Assembly: GCA_023515795.1 (NCBI GenBank)
Contig: JALGPX010000097.1
Location: 1 to 54,011, forward strand
DNA from: Amoeboaphelidium occidentale
Lineage: Eukaryota; Aphelidiomycota; Aphelidea
Direction of reading: 5' to 3'
DNA length: 54,011 bases
A model generated the notes under the pieces. It was not told the DNA's origin. It was given only the letters and a program-made list of their open reading frames with translations, and made no database searches. Made by a program: the position numbers and the translations under genes. This document shows, one piece after another, positions 28,772 to 37,749 of the stretch (its first letter is position 1; the number at the start of each line of letters is the position of its first letter).

Positions 28772-29332
28772 ATGCGACTTTACGCTCTAATTGCACTGAT
28801 ATCATGTACATATTGTTATTTTGGAAACAGAGTGGCGTTTGTAACAGACAGCGATCTTTCAACTTGTGCTGCAAGAAGACCTATGCCGTATCCAGGATCT
28901 GGTTCTGTGTATCCATTGGGTTTTGACGATCCAGACGCATGTTCTTCAAAACAAGCTGATACAGGATTCTTTCATGAGCTTCGCGATAAGCCTGCGCTAG
29001 CTTTCAATTATCGTTACAACTCAGATTCTTTCATATGGCAGTTCACATGTCTTGTTCAGATTGATATTGGAAATCCAAGTACCAGCATTGTTGGTGCTAC
29101 AGATAACTGCGACGTACGCGATCCTAAAGTTTTAAAGTTTTCTCTGAACAATGAGAATGGTCTTGTTACAGCAACTGGAGCTGGAGGTAAACAATACAGA
29201 ATAATGAAAGACAAAAGCTCAAAGTTAATGATTGCAAAACTCATAAGTCAAGACGTATCTGATGCTGCAATATTGGCGAATGATCAACTAGAAAAGGTTA
29301 TATTCATTAATCACACACCGATAGAAGCGTAA
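28772..29332 (+). CDS. Secreted protein, unknown
   Basis: 186 residues from the ATG at 28772, chosen because it gives a signal peptide (MRLYALIALISCTYCYFGNR). The mature part has about five Cys and reads as a beta-rich domain (SFIWQFTCLVQIDIG, KVLKFSLNNENGLVTATG). Not recognised. It is convergent with the EF-hand gene, with 3 bp between stop codons. TTTGTTTCATC lies about 45 bp upstream. Confidence 0.72.
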   Translation: MRLYALIALISCTYCYFGNRVAFVTDSDLSTCAARRPMPYPGSGSVYPLGFDDPDACSSKQADTGFFHELRDKPALAFNYRYNSDSFIWQFTCLVQIDIGNPSTSIVGATDNCDVRDPKVLKFSLNNENGLVTATGAGGKQYRIMKDKSSKLMIAKLISQDVSDAAILANDQLEKVIFINHTPIEA

Positions 29333-29335
29333 ATC

Positions 29336-30004
29336 TTAATAGTGACCACTCTGCATGAATTCTTCAACTGAAATAAAGCCATCATTGTCAATATCGTCTT
29401 CTTTTAGAACGTGGTCAACCATGTCTTCCATCGCAATCAATAATTTTCGTCTGGAATGGTGACCAACGTTTTGTCTCACTTGTTCGTCTTCAGGCGTAAA
29501 CTCTTCGTTCCAATGCGAAAATGCGTGTAACAGTTCACTGCCGTCAAGATAACCGTTATTATCTTCATCGTGTAAAGAGAACCAGTAGTACAGCATATCA
29601 AGATCTTCATCTTCTGAGCTGAAGTCAACAATATCATTCTTGATGGACTCAATCTTTTGAGCAATTAATGGATCATCATGAACTACATCAGCTTCTTTCA
29701 ATTCTTGTTCTATATCCTTCTTGATCATGTTTACTACTTCTTTTTCTGGCACGACACCATGTTTAAGTTCTTGCAGGTGCATTTCAACTGGATCTGCAAC
29801 ACCGTCCATTGTAGGATCTTGATCTTGCACTACTTTTCTCATAAAGTCTTCAGCATGTAGAAGATAATGACTTGCTAGGCCCACACTGCCTGGTGGCCTG
29901 TTTAATCGATGAGGATAACCTGATCCGTGAGCGTAAGGCCTAGACTGAATTGCAAAAGTTAGAGCTGTAATGATAAGAGCAAAATTGAGTGCAAATGAAG
30001 ACAT
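29336..30004 (-). CDS. EF-hand secretory-pathway protein (MCFD2/NUCB-like)
   Basis: 222 residues: signal peptide (MSSFALNFALIITALTFAIQ), a His/Gly/Pro-rich start, a helical middle, and two canonical EF hands at the C-terminus (DEDNNGYLDGSELL and DIDNDGFISVEEFM). Small secreted proteins with paired C-terminal EF hands include MCFD2, a cargo receptor partner in ER-to-Golgi transport. The match here is by architecture only. The C-terminus is not a KDEL-type retention signal. Confidence 0.8.
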   Translation of the reverse strand: MSSFALNFALIITALTFAIQSRPYAHGSGYPHRLNRPPGSVGLASHYLLHAEDFMRKVVQDQDPTMDGVADPVEMHLQELKHGVVPEKEVVNMIKKDIEQELKEADVVHDDPLIAQKIESIKNDIVDFSSEDEDLDMLYYWFSLHDEDNNGYLDGSELLHAFSHWNEEFTPEDEQVRQNVGHHSRRKLLIAMEDMVDHVLKEDDIDNDGFISVEEFMQSGHY

Positions 30005-30324
30005 TGATATTATTGAAATTAAAAAAGATATTGTTCATGTTGTTGTTTAAAAGCACGGCCAGCATGAAACAACGCGAGCGTGGCACACTGATCAAACGCA
30101 AGCTGAGGATAAACAAAAAATGGAGTAAGAATCGGGATAATGTTATGTCTTTATCAGCAGGAATGCATGAATGCTCTGCAAGGCTCATGTCGATAGCTCC
30201 TTCTTATCTGATATTTACGGAATCATCAGAGAATCGGTTGTGTTGGTTGTGATCAAGCATCAGAGATTCTAAAACAACAACACAGATGCGCTTGTTTTTA
30301 GCTTGAGGCGCCTGTTTCAACGAA
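30005..30324. promoter_or_regulatory. Divergent intergenic region with two TGTTTCA-type motifs
   Basis: 320 bp between the minus-strand EF-hand gene and the plus-strand membrane protein. TGAAACAAC occurs at 30064-30072 (minus-strand GTTGTTTCA, for the EF-hand gene) and TGTTTCAAC at 30313-30321, only 3 bp before the ATG at 30325. No gene is supported here. Confidence 0.45.
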
Positions 30325-31470
30325 ATGTCAGACAGTGAATCCTCCTCAGCTGATGATACTGAGGTAGACTGGTCTTTTATGCCATGGGTACAAGTTCCTG
30401 TTGATCAAGATATGATACAGAACCAGAACATGGTTAAAACAAGACCTTCAACTCATACGAGCGAAGATAGAGCAACTAAAAGAGCTTCTCCTACTTCGTT
30501 TTGTTCTACTCCCACACCGTTTAGTCCTTCCGGAGCATTATCACTTAAGAACAAGACAGATTTTGAAAACTCTAGTGGAGTCAAGATCATTATTCCAAGC
30601 AAGGCTGTTCTAAAAGATACTGATGATAACACTGAACAGATCGAATTGAAGGAGTTAAAGAACAAATTTATAGGCTTTCAAACCAAATGGTCAAGTTTTG
30701 ATGGCGGCACTCTGTTATGGGATGTTATCCGTTTGTGGACATCTGATCGTCCTGATGGTTACATGAATTGTTCAAGCGCTAGATTATGGAGATTCTTGAT
30801 ATCACAGCTTGGGTTGTTTTTGTTTGTTGGTTTGTCTTTGTATTTGGTGTCTACTGAGATGAACTTGAGACTGCTATTTGCTGGTTTGTTACAATCCACT
30901 GATGATACTATTAGAGGAGTTATGCTGATCGTTGTTCCTGTGATTTTTATACTTGCGTGGTATGTTTTTGCGTTGATGCAGGAAGCGAGATGGGTCTTGA
31001 TGATTCGATTTAATTATGTTCTGGCTGTTCAGTTTGCGTTGTTTTGCGTATGTTTCTCTGCATTGATGGCAAAGTATTATCAATGTGAAAATCCAATATT
31101 CTGTTCAATGTTCTCTTTATCTCTTGCTATATGTCAGACTGTGTTTCATTTTGTTTCTGTTTATACTTCCATGTCAGAGATTCAGATGATATTGTTTTGG
31201 ATGATTTATTTAGTTTATGCGATATTTTTGGCTCTGTTATCAATTGCTTCCTATTCTTCTTTGATCATGACATCCCTTGCTACTTTTGCAGTGTTCTATT
31301 TTTATCACAGTGCAGTAATTGCATTTCATTGTTATGCTAAACTTGGATGGCTTGGGTATGATTGGACAAATCCTTTCATTATTCCTTATGCTGCTGTTTG
31401 GTATATGGATGGTCTAGACCCAAAGAGGTTCTACAAGAAGACTAGTCTGATGAATGATCAAAATGTCTAG
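30325..31470 (+). CDS. Polytopic membrane protein, unknown
   Basis: 381 residues. Residues 1-~130 are acidic and Ser-rich, probably a cytosolic disordered region. From ~155 there are about seven hydrophobic helices (LGLFLFVGLSLYLVS, GVMLIVVPVIFILAWYVF, VLAVQFALFCVCFSALM, MFSLSLAICQTVFHF, IYLVYAIFLALLSIASY and so on). The tail (WTNPFIIPYAAVWYMDG) is cytosolic or lumenal. No transporter signature is recognised. Single exon. Confidence 0.75.
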   Translation: MSDSESSSADDTEVDWSFMPWVQVPVDQDMIQNQNMVKTRPSTHTSEDRATKRASPTSFCSTPTPFSPSGALSLKNKTDFENSSGVKIIIPSKAVLKDTDDNTEQIELKELKNKFIGFQTKWSSFDGGTLLWDVIRLWTSDRPDGYMNCSSARLWRFLISQLGLFLFVGLSLYLVSTEMNLRLLFAGLLQSTDDTIRGVMLIVVPVIFILAWYVFALMQEARWVLMIRFNYVLAVQFALFCVCFSALMAKYYQCENPIFCSMFSLSLAICQTVFHFVSVYTSMSEIQMILFWMIYLVYAIFLALLSIASYSSLIMTSLATFAVFYFYHSAVIAFHCYAKLGWLGYDWTNPFIIPYAAVWYMDGLDPKRFYKKTSLMNDQNV

Positions 31471-31583
31471 ATAATCGAGTATCTAGTGAAATTAATTAAC
31501 TAAATGACAATTTTTGAATTCGAAACAGTTTCGCTTGACTGTTTGCTCCTCAAGCTTTTTTCAAAGCGACGACATCGAATAAA

Positions 31584-32625
31584 ATGAAAATTACAGTTAA
31601 AACTTTAACACAGGCGGTTATCCCGCTTACCGTTGAACCTTCAGAAAAAGTACGTTCCATAGCGCAGCAGCAAAACTTAATTTGAAGATTTCCAGCGTTA
31701 AGCAAAAGATTGCAGCACAAACCAAAGGAGAAACAGACAAAATGAAGCTGATTTGCAAAGGAAAAGTTTTAACAGATGAACAGACCATTGAAGACTTTGG
31801 AATCGTTGAAGGGGACTTTTTGGTTTTGATGGTTGTGAAGGCAAAAGCCGGTGGATCATCTTCAGCCGCTGCACCTGCGCCGACTTCAACTGTAGCGCCT
31901 AAAGCAGAGGAAAAACCAAAAGCTGCTCCAGCCCCACAAGCAGCACCTGCTCCATCATCAACATCCTCGTCTACCGGAGCTCCAGCAGAGTCACTTTTAA
32001 AGGGAAAAGAATTGGAAGATTCTGTGCAATCGCTAGTTGAAATGGGATACTCCAAAGAAGAAGTTCTGTCTGCTATGCGCAAAGCTTACAATAATCCTCA
32101 CAGGGCATTTGAGTATTTGGCGTCTGGTATGGCTGGTGGTGTTGAAGAAACAGCTGAAACGCAAGGAATTTTTCCAAGCGAGGTACCTTTAGGCGAGGAA
32201 GATCATGCAGAAATTGCTGGCATGGAAGGTCTTCCAAACTTGGACGAAATAAGACAATTAGTTCAACAACAACCACAATTACTCGAACCACTGCTGCAAC
32301 AATTGGCACAAACAAATCCTGATATTGTTAGAGCTATCCAACAAAATCCAGAAGCATTCTTGCAATACCTCAGTGGTGCAGCAGGAGCAGGAGGTCCAGG
32401 TCCTGAAGGCGCAGGTCAAGGTAAAAGTTTCGCGCTGTGAGTTTGAACTTTTCTTATTTATTAGTTACTGTGACTTTGACACCAGAAGATGTTGAGGCTG
32501 TTGAAAGGCTATGTGCATTAGGATTTGACAGGAACATGGCCATTGAAGCGTACATTGCATGTGATAAGAATGAGATGATGGCTGCTAATTACTTGTTTGA
32601 GAGCAACGATGATGATTACAATTAA
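31584..32625 (+). CDS. RAD23: UV excision repair / proteasome shuttle protein RAD23
   Basis: Three exons: 31584-31649, 31688-32420 and 32465-32625. Introns are 38 bp (31650-31687, GTACGT...GAAG, phase 0) and 44 bp (32421-32464, phase 1). The 319-residue product has the full Rad23 order: ubiquitin-like domain (MKITVKTLTQAVIPLTVEPS ... KGKVLTDEQTIEDFGI), Ala/Pro linker, UBA1 (SVQSLVEMGYSKEEVLSAMR), XPC/Rad4-binding STI1-like helix set (LPNLDEIRQLVQQQPQLLEP), UBA2 (VERLCALGFDRNMAIEAYIA). It delivers ubiquitinated proteins to the proteasome and stabilises the Rad4/XPC damage sensor. Confidence 0.96.
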
Positions 32626-32708
32626 CTATAAAAGAAACCTCATTCAGTTTCATTTCGATTTTTCCATCGTGTGGTGAATTTCCATGTGAAACAAATTTCC
32701 ACAGCGAA

Positions 32709-33616
32709 ATGATCGACGTTGCTTTGAAATCAGCTTGGACTGCATACACTGATGGAGTTGAGGTTTTGCACAACTCCGTATCATCATCTGGTGGTCCTAA
32801 TGAATGGCCTGAAACTATTTCGGCCGTCTTCATTTTCGTAGTCTTCAGCTATTTGGCTCAATTTGCATATGCCGCAAGTTTCTTCCCGTAAGAACTTTGA
32901 TTGATCAGCTTTCTAACTTTTAAGGTTAATTTCCTCTATCTGGGAGACCGGAGAATACAGAGGCGTTTCTGTGTGGTTCGTGTTGGTTGGAATTTTGCGC
33001 GCTTTGAGCGTTTATGTGTTCTTTGATGATTACAAACTTTGGGAGATTCTTCTTGATTGTGTCCCAGTTGCTGTTCTGGTAGTTGTGCTCGTAATTGCGT
33101 GGTTCAAAGGACTTTTCAAGAGAAAGTTGGATGCGCAAAGTGAAATGGTCTCTGAAAAGCGTGGAATTGTTTTGGAGGAACTTTCAAACTGGAAATCTGC
33201 CGGTTTAAAGTTTTTGGCTCTCGTTTTGTCTACAGTTGTGACTTTGCGTGATAACTCTGAGAATTGGAAGGCTTTGTTCTTGTTCTTGGGTCCGCTATTG
33301 AGACCTGTTCAGTATTACGTTCAGTGTGATCATTTACAAAAGAGAAAGTCTGTCAAGGGATTTCCTTTTAAAACAGCCTTCTTGTTGTTCCTAGATGGCG
33401 TTTTTGAGTGTGTTGGATATATCGCGTTGTGGTCTCGCCCTGACCAAATTGAAGCATTTTTGAAATGGAACTTATTGTTGAACCATTTGCCTTCCATTAT
33501 CATATGCTGCATGATAGTAAGTTCCCTTACAGAGGTTTCTAACGATTTAGATGGGTTGTTTCTTTTCATTCAGAGAGCCAAAAGCACCCAAAGAGAACGA
33601 ACAAGAGCAGGCTTAA
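32709..33616 (+). CDS. Polytopic membrane protein, unknown (three exons)
   Basis: Proposed exons are 32709-32887, 32925-33516 and 33551-33616, with introns of 37 bp (GTAAGA...TTAAG, phase 2) and 34 bp (GTAAGT...TTTAG, CTAAC branch-like, phase 0); the product is 278 residues. It has about six hydrophobic segments (ISAVFIFVVFSYLAQFAYA, VSVWFVLVGILRALSVYVFF, DCVPVAVLVVVLVIAWF, LKFLALVLSTVVTL, AFLLFLDGVFECVGYIALW, HLPSIIICCMI) and a short charged tail. The loop FLGPLLRPVQYYVQCD vaguely recalls XK-related scramblases, but I would not assign it. The end depends on the last splice call; without it the frame would run on to 33672. Confidence 0.65.
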
Positions 33617-33740
33617 TTTGTAGTTATGACATAAGTAACGGAATAAATCAGAAATTTTGGGGTATCACTTAATGACAGGGTTTGTAATCTGCGCGAGGAC
33701 AGATTGCTGCCAAGTTTGCTAGCGATCTGTTAGTTTTCTC

Positions 33741-33750
33741 TTGTTTCAAC
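33741..33750 (+). promoter_or_regulatory. TTGTTTCAAC motif upstream of WD40 receptor kinase 2
   Basis: Ends 14 bp before the ATG at 33765. Confidence 0.35.
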
Positions 33751-33764
33751 TCTAACTACTCATC

Positions 33765-36700
33765 ATGAAACAACATGAACTATTCAAAGCCTGTGTAGTA
33801 GTATCATTCAGCTACTTCGTATCTGGTCTTGAGCATGACAAAAGCTTTCTAGTTCAAGATAGTTTTGGAAGCGTGGCCTGCTTAGCTGCTTACAACGATT
33901 CTGTGTATATCGCAAATTCAAACGATGTAGTTCAAAGGGATACTGAAACAGGAGATATACAGAGGACATTCAGAGCTCATCAGAACTCCATTGTATCGTT
34001 TATTATTTCTGAAGACTCTAGGATGATTACATCGGCGTACGATGATTTGATAATTATTTGGAACCTTCATACTGGTTCGATCTTGAAAAGGATTTTTGTC
34101 GGAGCATCCAATACCCAGATCCAGAGCATTTCATATCAGAACGGAAAGATTATAATGGGAGGAGCTGATCGCAAAGTAAGGCAGCTTGATTTGGCCACTG
34201 GTCGAGTATTGAAAACTTTTGGTAAGAGAAATGCCTTGAACGCACACTAAAATTCCTCTAGATCTCAATGAATTTATCATGAAAGTTTTAGCACAAGATG
34301 ATCATGTATTCGTTGCAAAGACAATGGCGCCCTTTGTCATCAAAATGTCGATTTTGGATGGTAGACCTTTGATGTTTTACACAGGCCACTCTGAGTCGTC
34401 GGCTTCTATCCACTTGTATGAGAATATTTTGTTTTCTGGGTCAGTAGATTCATCTATACTGAGTTGGGATGAGAGCAGCGGGGTATTGATTCGATCATAT
34501 CAAGCGCATTTCGGCTTATTGTACGTGGTCGTTGTCTACGACGGACTTCTTTACTCCGCGGGCCTAGACAGAAGAGTGATTCAGTGGAATATTGAAACAG
34601 GCCAAATAATCAAAACATTTTCCTCATCGTCATTTACACAAGCAATAATGTCTTTGGCATATTTACCCCAGACGTTGTTTTCTGGATCTGCTGATGCTAC
34701 AGTAGTGAAATGGAATACTACTACTGGTGATGCTTTGATATCATACAAACGGAACTTTAGGAAACAGATAGTTGTTGGTGCATGGAGAAATTTGGTTTTT
34801 AGCGGCGGAGAAGACGTTACAATCAGGATCTGGGACTCATCTATTGATAGTTTGGATTCTTTCTCAGTGCTCTTTACCGATACAGAGTTTGTCTTTGTCT
34901 TGCACGTTTACAAAGATTTCCTTTTTTCTGGTGGACCAAGCAATTTATTACGCCAGTGGGATCTAGTGGAGTTAGAGTTGACGGCAAAGCTTGAAAGTTA
35001 GTTTTGCGCATAATGGAAATTAAGATTTAGGTCCCACATCAGGCTTCTCTGCCATTGATTCAGATCAGTCGTTTGTTTATGCTGGAGGGCCTCGTGCGGT
35101 TATTTATCGATGGAATATTTCATCTGGAGCTTTGACAAAGTCTTACGTGGGACATGCCGCTGCAATTCAATCAGTGATTATTAATCCTGCATCAATGTAT
35201 TCAGGGTCTATGGATAGTACAATGCGAATCTGGAATATTGAGTCTGGTGAAGTTGTCCGAACTTTCAACAGTAATTTCCGTTTCGATTCAAATAACATTC
35301 TAGGTTTTTACGTTGTTTATGATGTGTTGCTTTCTGAAGATCTTCTCATCGCATGCGCGTTGTCAAGCATGGAGGCGTTTTCATTGACGTCTGGCCAGAA
35401 GACAATCTTTTTGGAAGGTCGGTCCTATCAATCGATTTTATAATTTTTAGAGACTTTTGCATGCACTTGTATTGTGTCAAACGGAAACCGTGCATTCACG
35501 GCTCAAAGCGATGCTTCAATAAGAGTGAGGGATTTGTTTACTTTGAGTATCCTTGAGACGTTCCTAGGGCACTTAGATTCTGTGATTTCCCTCTGCTTTG
35601 ACGACTCATACAATCTGTACTCGACTGGATTCGACGGATCAATTAAGAAATGGAACATGGCCACAAGAAGAGTAGCTTTTTCCTTCGAAGACAGGAATAA
35701 TTCAGTGACAAGTTTATATGCAAACGAAATTAACTTGTTCGTCGGGTTGAGAAAAGGCTCTATCGTTCAGTACAACGTTGATAATAGTTACTTTATGCAA
35801 GCAGCAAATATTCACACTGGTGTGGTTTCTTTACTTCTCGCTGATGACGATTTCATTTATTCCTCTGGGATAGATGGTTTGATCATCCGTCACTCGGCTA
35901 TTGAAATTCAGAATCATACGATAATGCACAATACAGAGGGCAAAAATCTAAGGGGTCTTGCATTTACTAAGTTCCTTATAATTTCGATTGAAGAGGATAC
36001 AAAGATATTGATCTTACCTAAGAACAATACCGGTCTAGTAAGAAAGACAGACGTTCAAATTCCTTTAGTTTGCATTACCGCAAGAGATTCAGAGTTAATT
36101 GCTGGTTCCAGATCAGGAGGTATATATGCTTGGGACATCGAGACTCTGAAATTAAGCTTCGAATTGAAAGGTCATTATTCTCAGGTTAACAGCCTTTTGC
36201 TCGTTGAAAATTGGCTGTTTTCTGCTTCTAGTGACAAAAGTATTATAATGTGGTCATTGCAAGATAAAAATGTGATTTACATTTTCCAAAGAAGATCTGC
36301 CACCGCTTTGGGTCATTTAGGTCGAGTCAATGATGTCACATTTTGTTCAAGTACATTGTTCTCTGCTGGAGCAGACCTATCTGTGCGCCGATGGAACGTT
36401 CAGTCAGGACGTCACGAAGGTGTTTACTTTGGTTTCTCAAAGCCTGTAACAAATGTTCTTTGCTACAATTCCTCACTATTCGCAGGAAGTGAAGATTTTT
36501 CTGTTTTGATGTTCAATCCCAGTCTTCCTCGACAAACAATTTCTTCAATATCAAGCTCAAGGTCTTCAAGATCAGCAAGTACTGAAAGACGTCGAATGGT
36601 CGTGAAGGGAGCGCCTCTTGAAAATTCTAGGGCGATCAACGGTCAAATCCTTCCATATGCCGTTATTTCTGTTATTGTTGTGTTACTGGTCGTAATTTCA

Positions 36701-37516
36701 GTATTCTTATTATACAGAAGAGCGAAAGTAAAGAGCTTTTCGCCATATTCATTAACGACGACTTCCATGACCGCTAGTCAGACTGTTACAGATTTGGAAA
36801 CTGTCGTCAACTCTGTCTTGGGTATCTCAAAACATGCCGCGTATCTCTGGGAAAGTTCCGTTGTTGCTAAAAGTAAGAAACTAGCTACAGGAGGCGGTGG
36901 TGAATTGTTTCTTGCAAAGTTGATGGATTCGAATCTAAGAAGGAGATACGGCGATCAAGTGGTTCAGAAAATTACGTTTGTCAAGAGTAATCTTACGGAA
37001 GATGCTTTTTATCAAGAAGTCGGAATAATGATCATGTTGAATTCTTTTCCCCGCTTCTGTAAAATACTTGGTTACACAGAGAACCCTCTCTCAATGATTT
37101 TGAAGTATTATTCGGATGGTTCACTTCATGAATGGCTTATGAAGAATCGTTACAGCTCCGCAATTTTGTTGAAAATCACGAAAGAAGTGTCTGAAGCATT
37201 ACAGACAATGCATTCATACTATTTGGCACATTGCGATTTAAAGCCTCAGAATGTTTTAGTACAAGTTGAAAAAGGTATTCCTTCTTGCTCTTTGACCGAC
37301 TTTGGTATTGCCCAAATTCTTTCGGATACCATCATTGCGGCGAAGGCATTCAATTTAATCAGCCTAAGAGGTCTTTCAATTCCTTTTGCTGCACCAGAAG
37401 CTTTCAGTCATTTCAGATCAAAAAAATATAGTGGGGCTGATTTCAAGAAATTTGACGTGTACTCTTTGGCATGTGTTATGTACGAAGTAATCAGTAGAAA
37501 AACGCCATGGTCTTGA
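33765..37516 (+). CDS. WD40-ectodomain receptor protein kinase 2
   Basis: Five exons: 33765-34221, 34262-34996, 35031-35270, 35304-35417, 35451-37516 (457, 735, 240, 114 and 2066 nt), all separated by phase-1 introns of 33-40 bp; the product is 1203 residues. The intron at 35271-35303 is a stop-free multiple of three and is recognised by comparison with paralogues. Signal peptide, about 21 WD-like repeats (DDLIIIWNLHTGSILKR, RVIQWNIETGQIIKTF, DLSVRRWNVQSGRHEG), helix ~917-941 (AVISVIVVLLVVISVFLLY), juxtamembrane TDLETVVNSVLGISKHAAY, kinase from ~988: LATGGGGELF, VVQK lysine, FYQEVGIM (alpha-C Glu), HCDLKPQN (~1108), TDFGI, AAPEAF, DVYSL. It ends at RKTPWS, directly before the region that should form alpha-F to alpha-I. 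Polyadenylation-like AATAAA occurs near 37540 and 37560. Confidence 0.92.
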
Positions 37517-37730
37517 AACTGTTCACTTGCGATTGCAATAAAAGCTATGAATTTACCTAAATAAATCCATCGGAGTTCTTAATACGGTTGGTATCTGACT
37601 AATTATTACCCTAGATAGTCTGATCGAACTTCAAAGTGATCTGTTTCATTCTTGAATGGCAGCGGACTGAAGTCAAACATTTGTTGAACGATCGTTTCTG
37701 GTGGTAGATCAAAGACGTCATAAAGAGGCA

Positions 37731-37738
37731 GTTTCAAC
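37731..37738 (+). promoter_or_regulatory. GTTTCAAC motif upstream of WD40 receptor kinase 3
   Basis: Ends 11 bp before the ATG at 37750. Confidence 0.35.
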
Positions 37739-37749
37739 TTATTTCAGCC

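Noticed and set aside
29989-30252. Plus-strand ORF of 87 codons upstream of the membrane protein
   Set aside because: It overlaps the start of the EF-hand gene antisense, is Lys/Arg-rich and featureless, and sits in a promoter region.
33517-33672. Longer C-terminus (to 33672) of the membrane protein at 32709
   Set aside because: A good GTAAGT...CTAAC...TTTAG intron of 34 bp gives a shorter end. The read-through tail looks unlike coding sequence, though this is not certain.
37517-37749. A missing last exon for the kinase domain after receptor kinase 2
   Set aside because: I looked for the rest of the kinase C-lobe in all frames of the 200-bp spacers and found none. Polyadenylation-like signals follow the stop.
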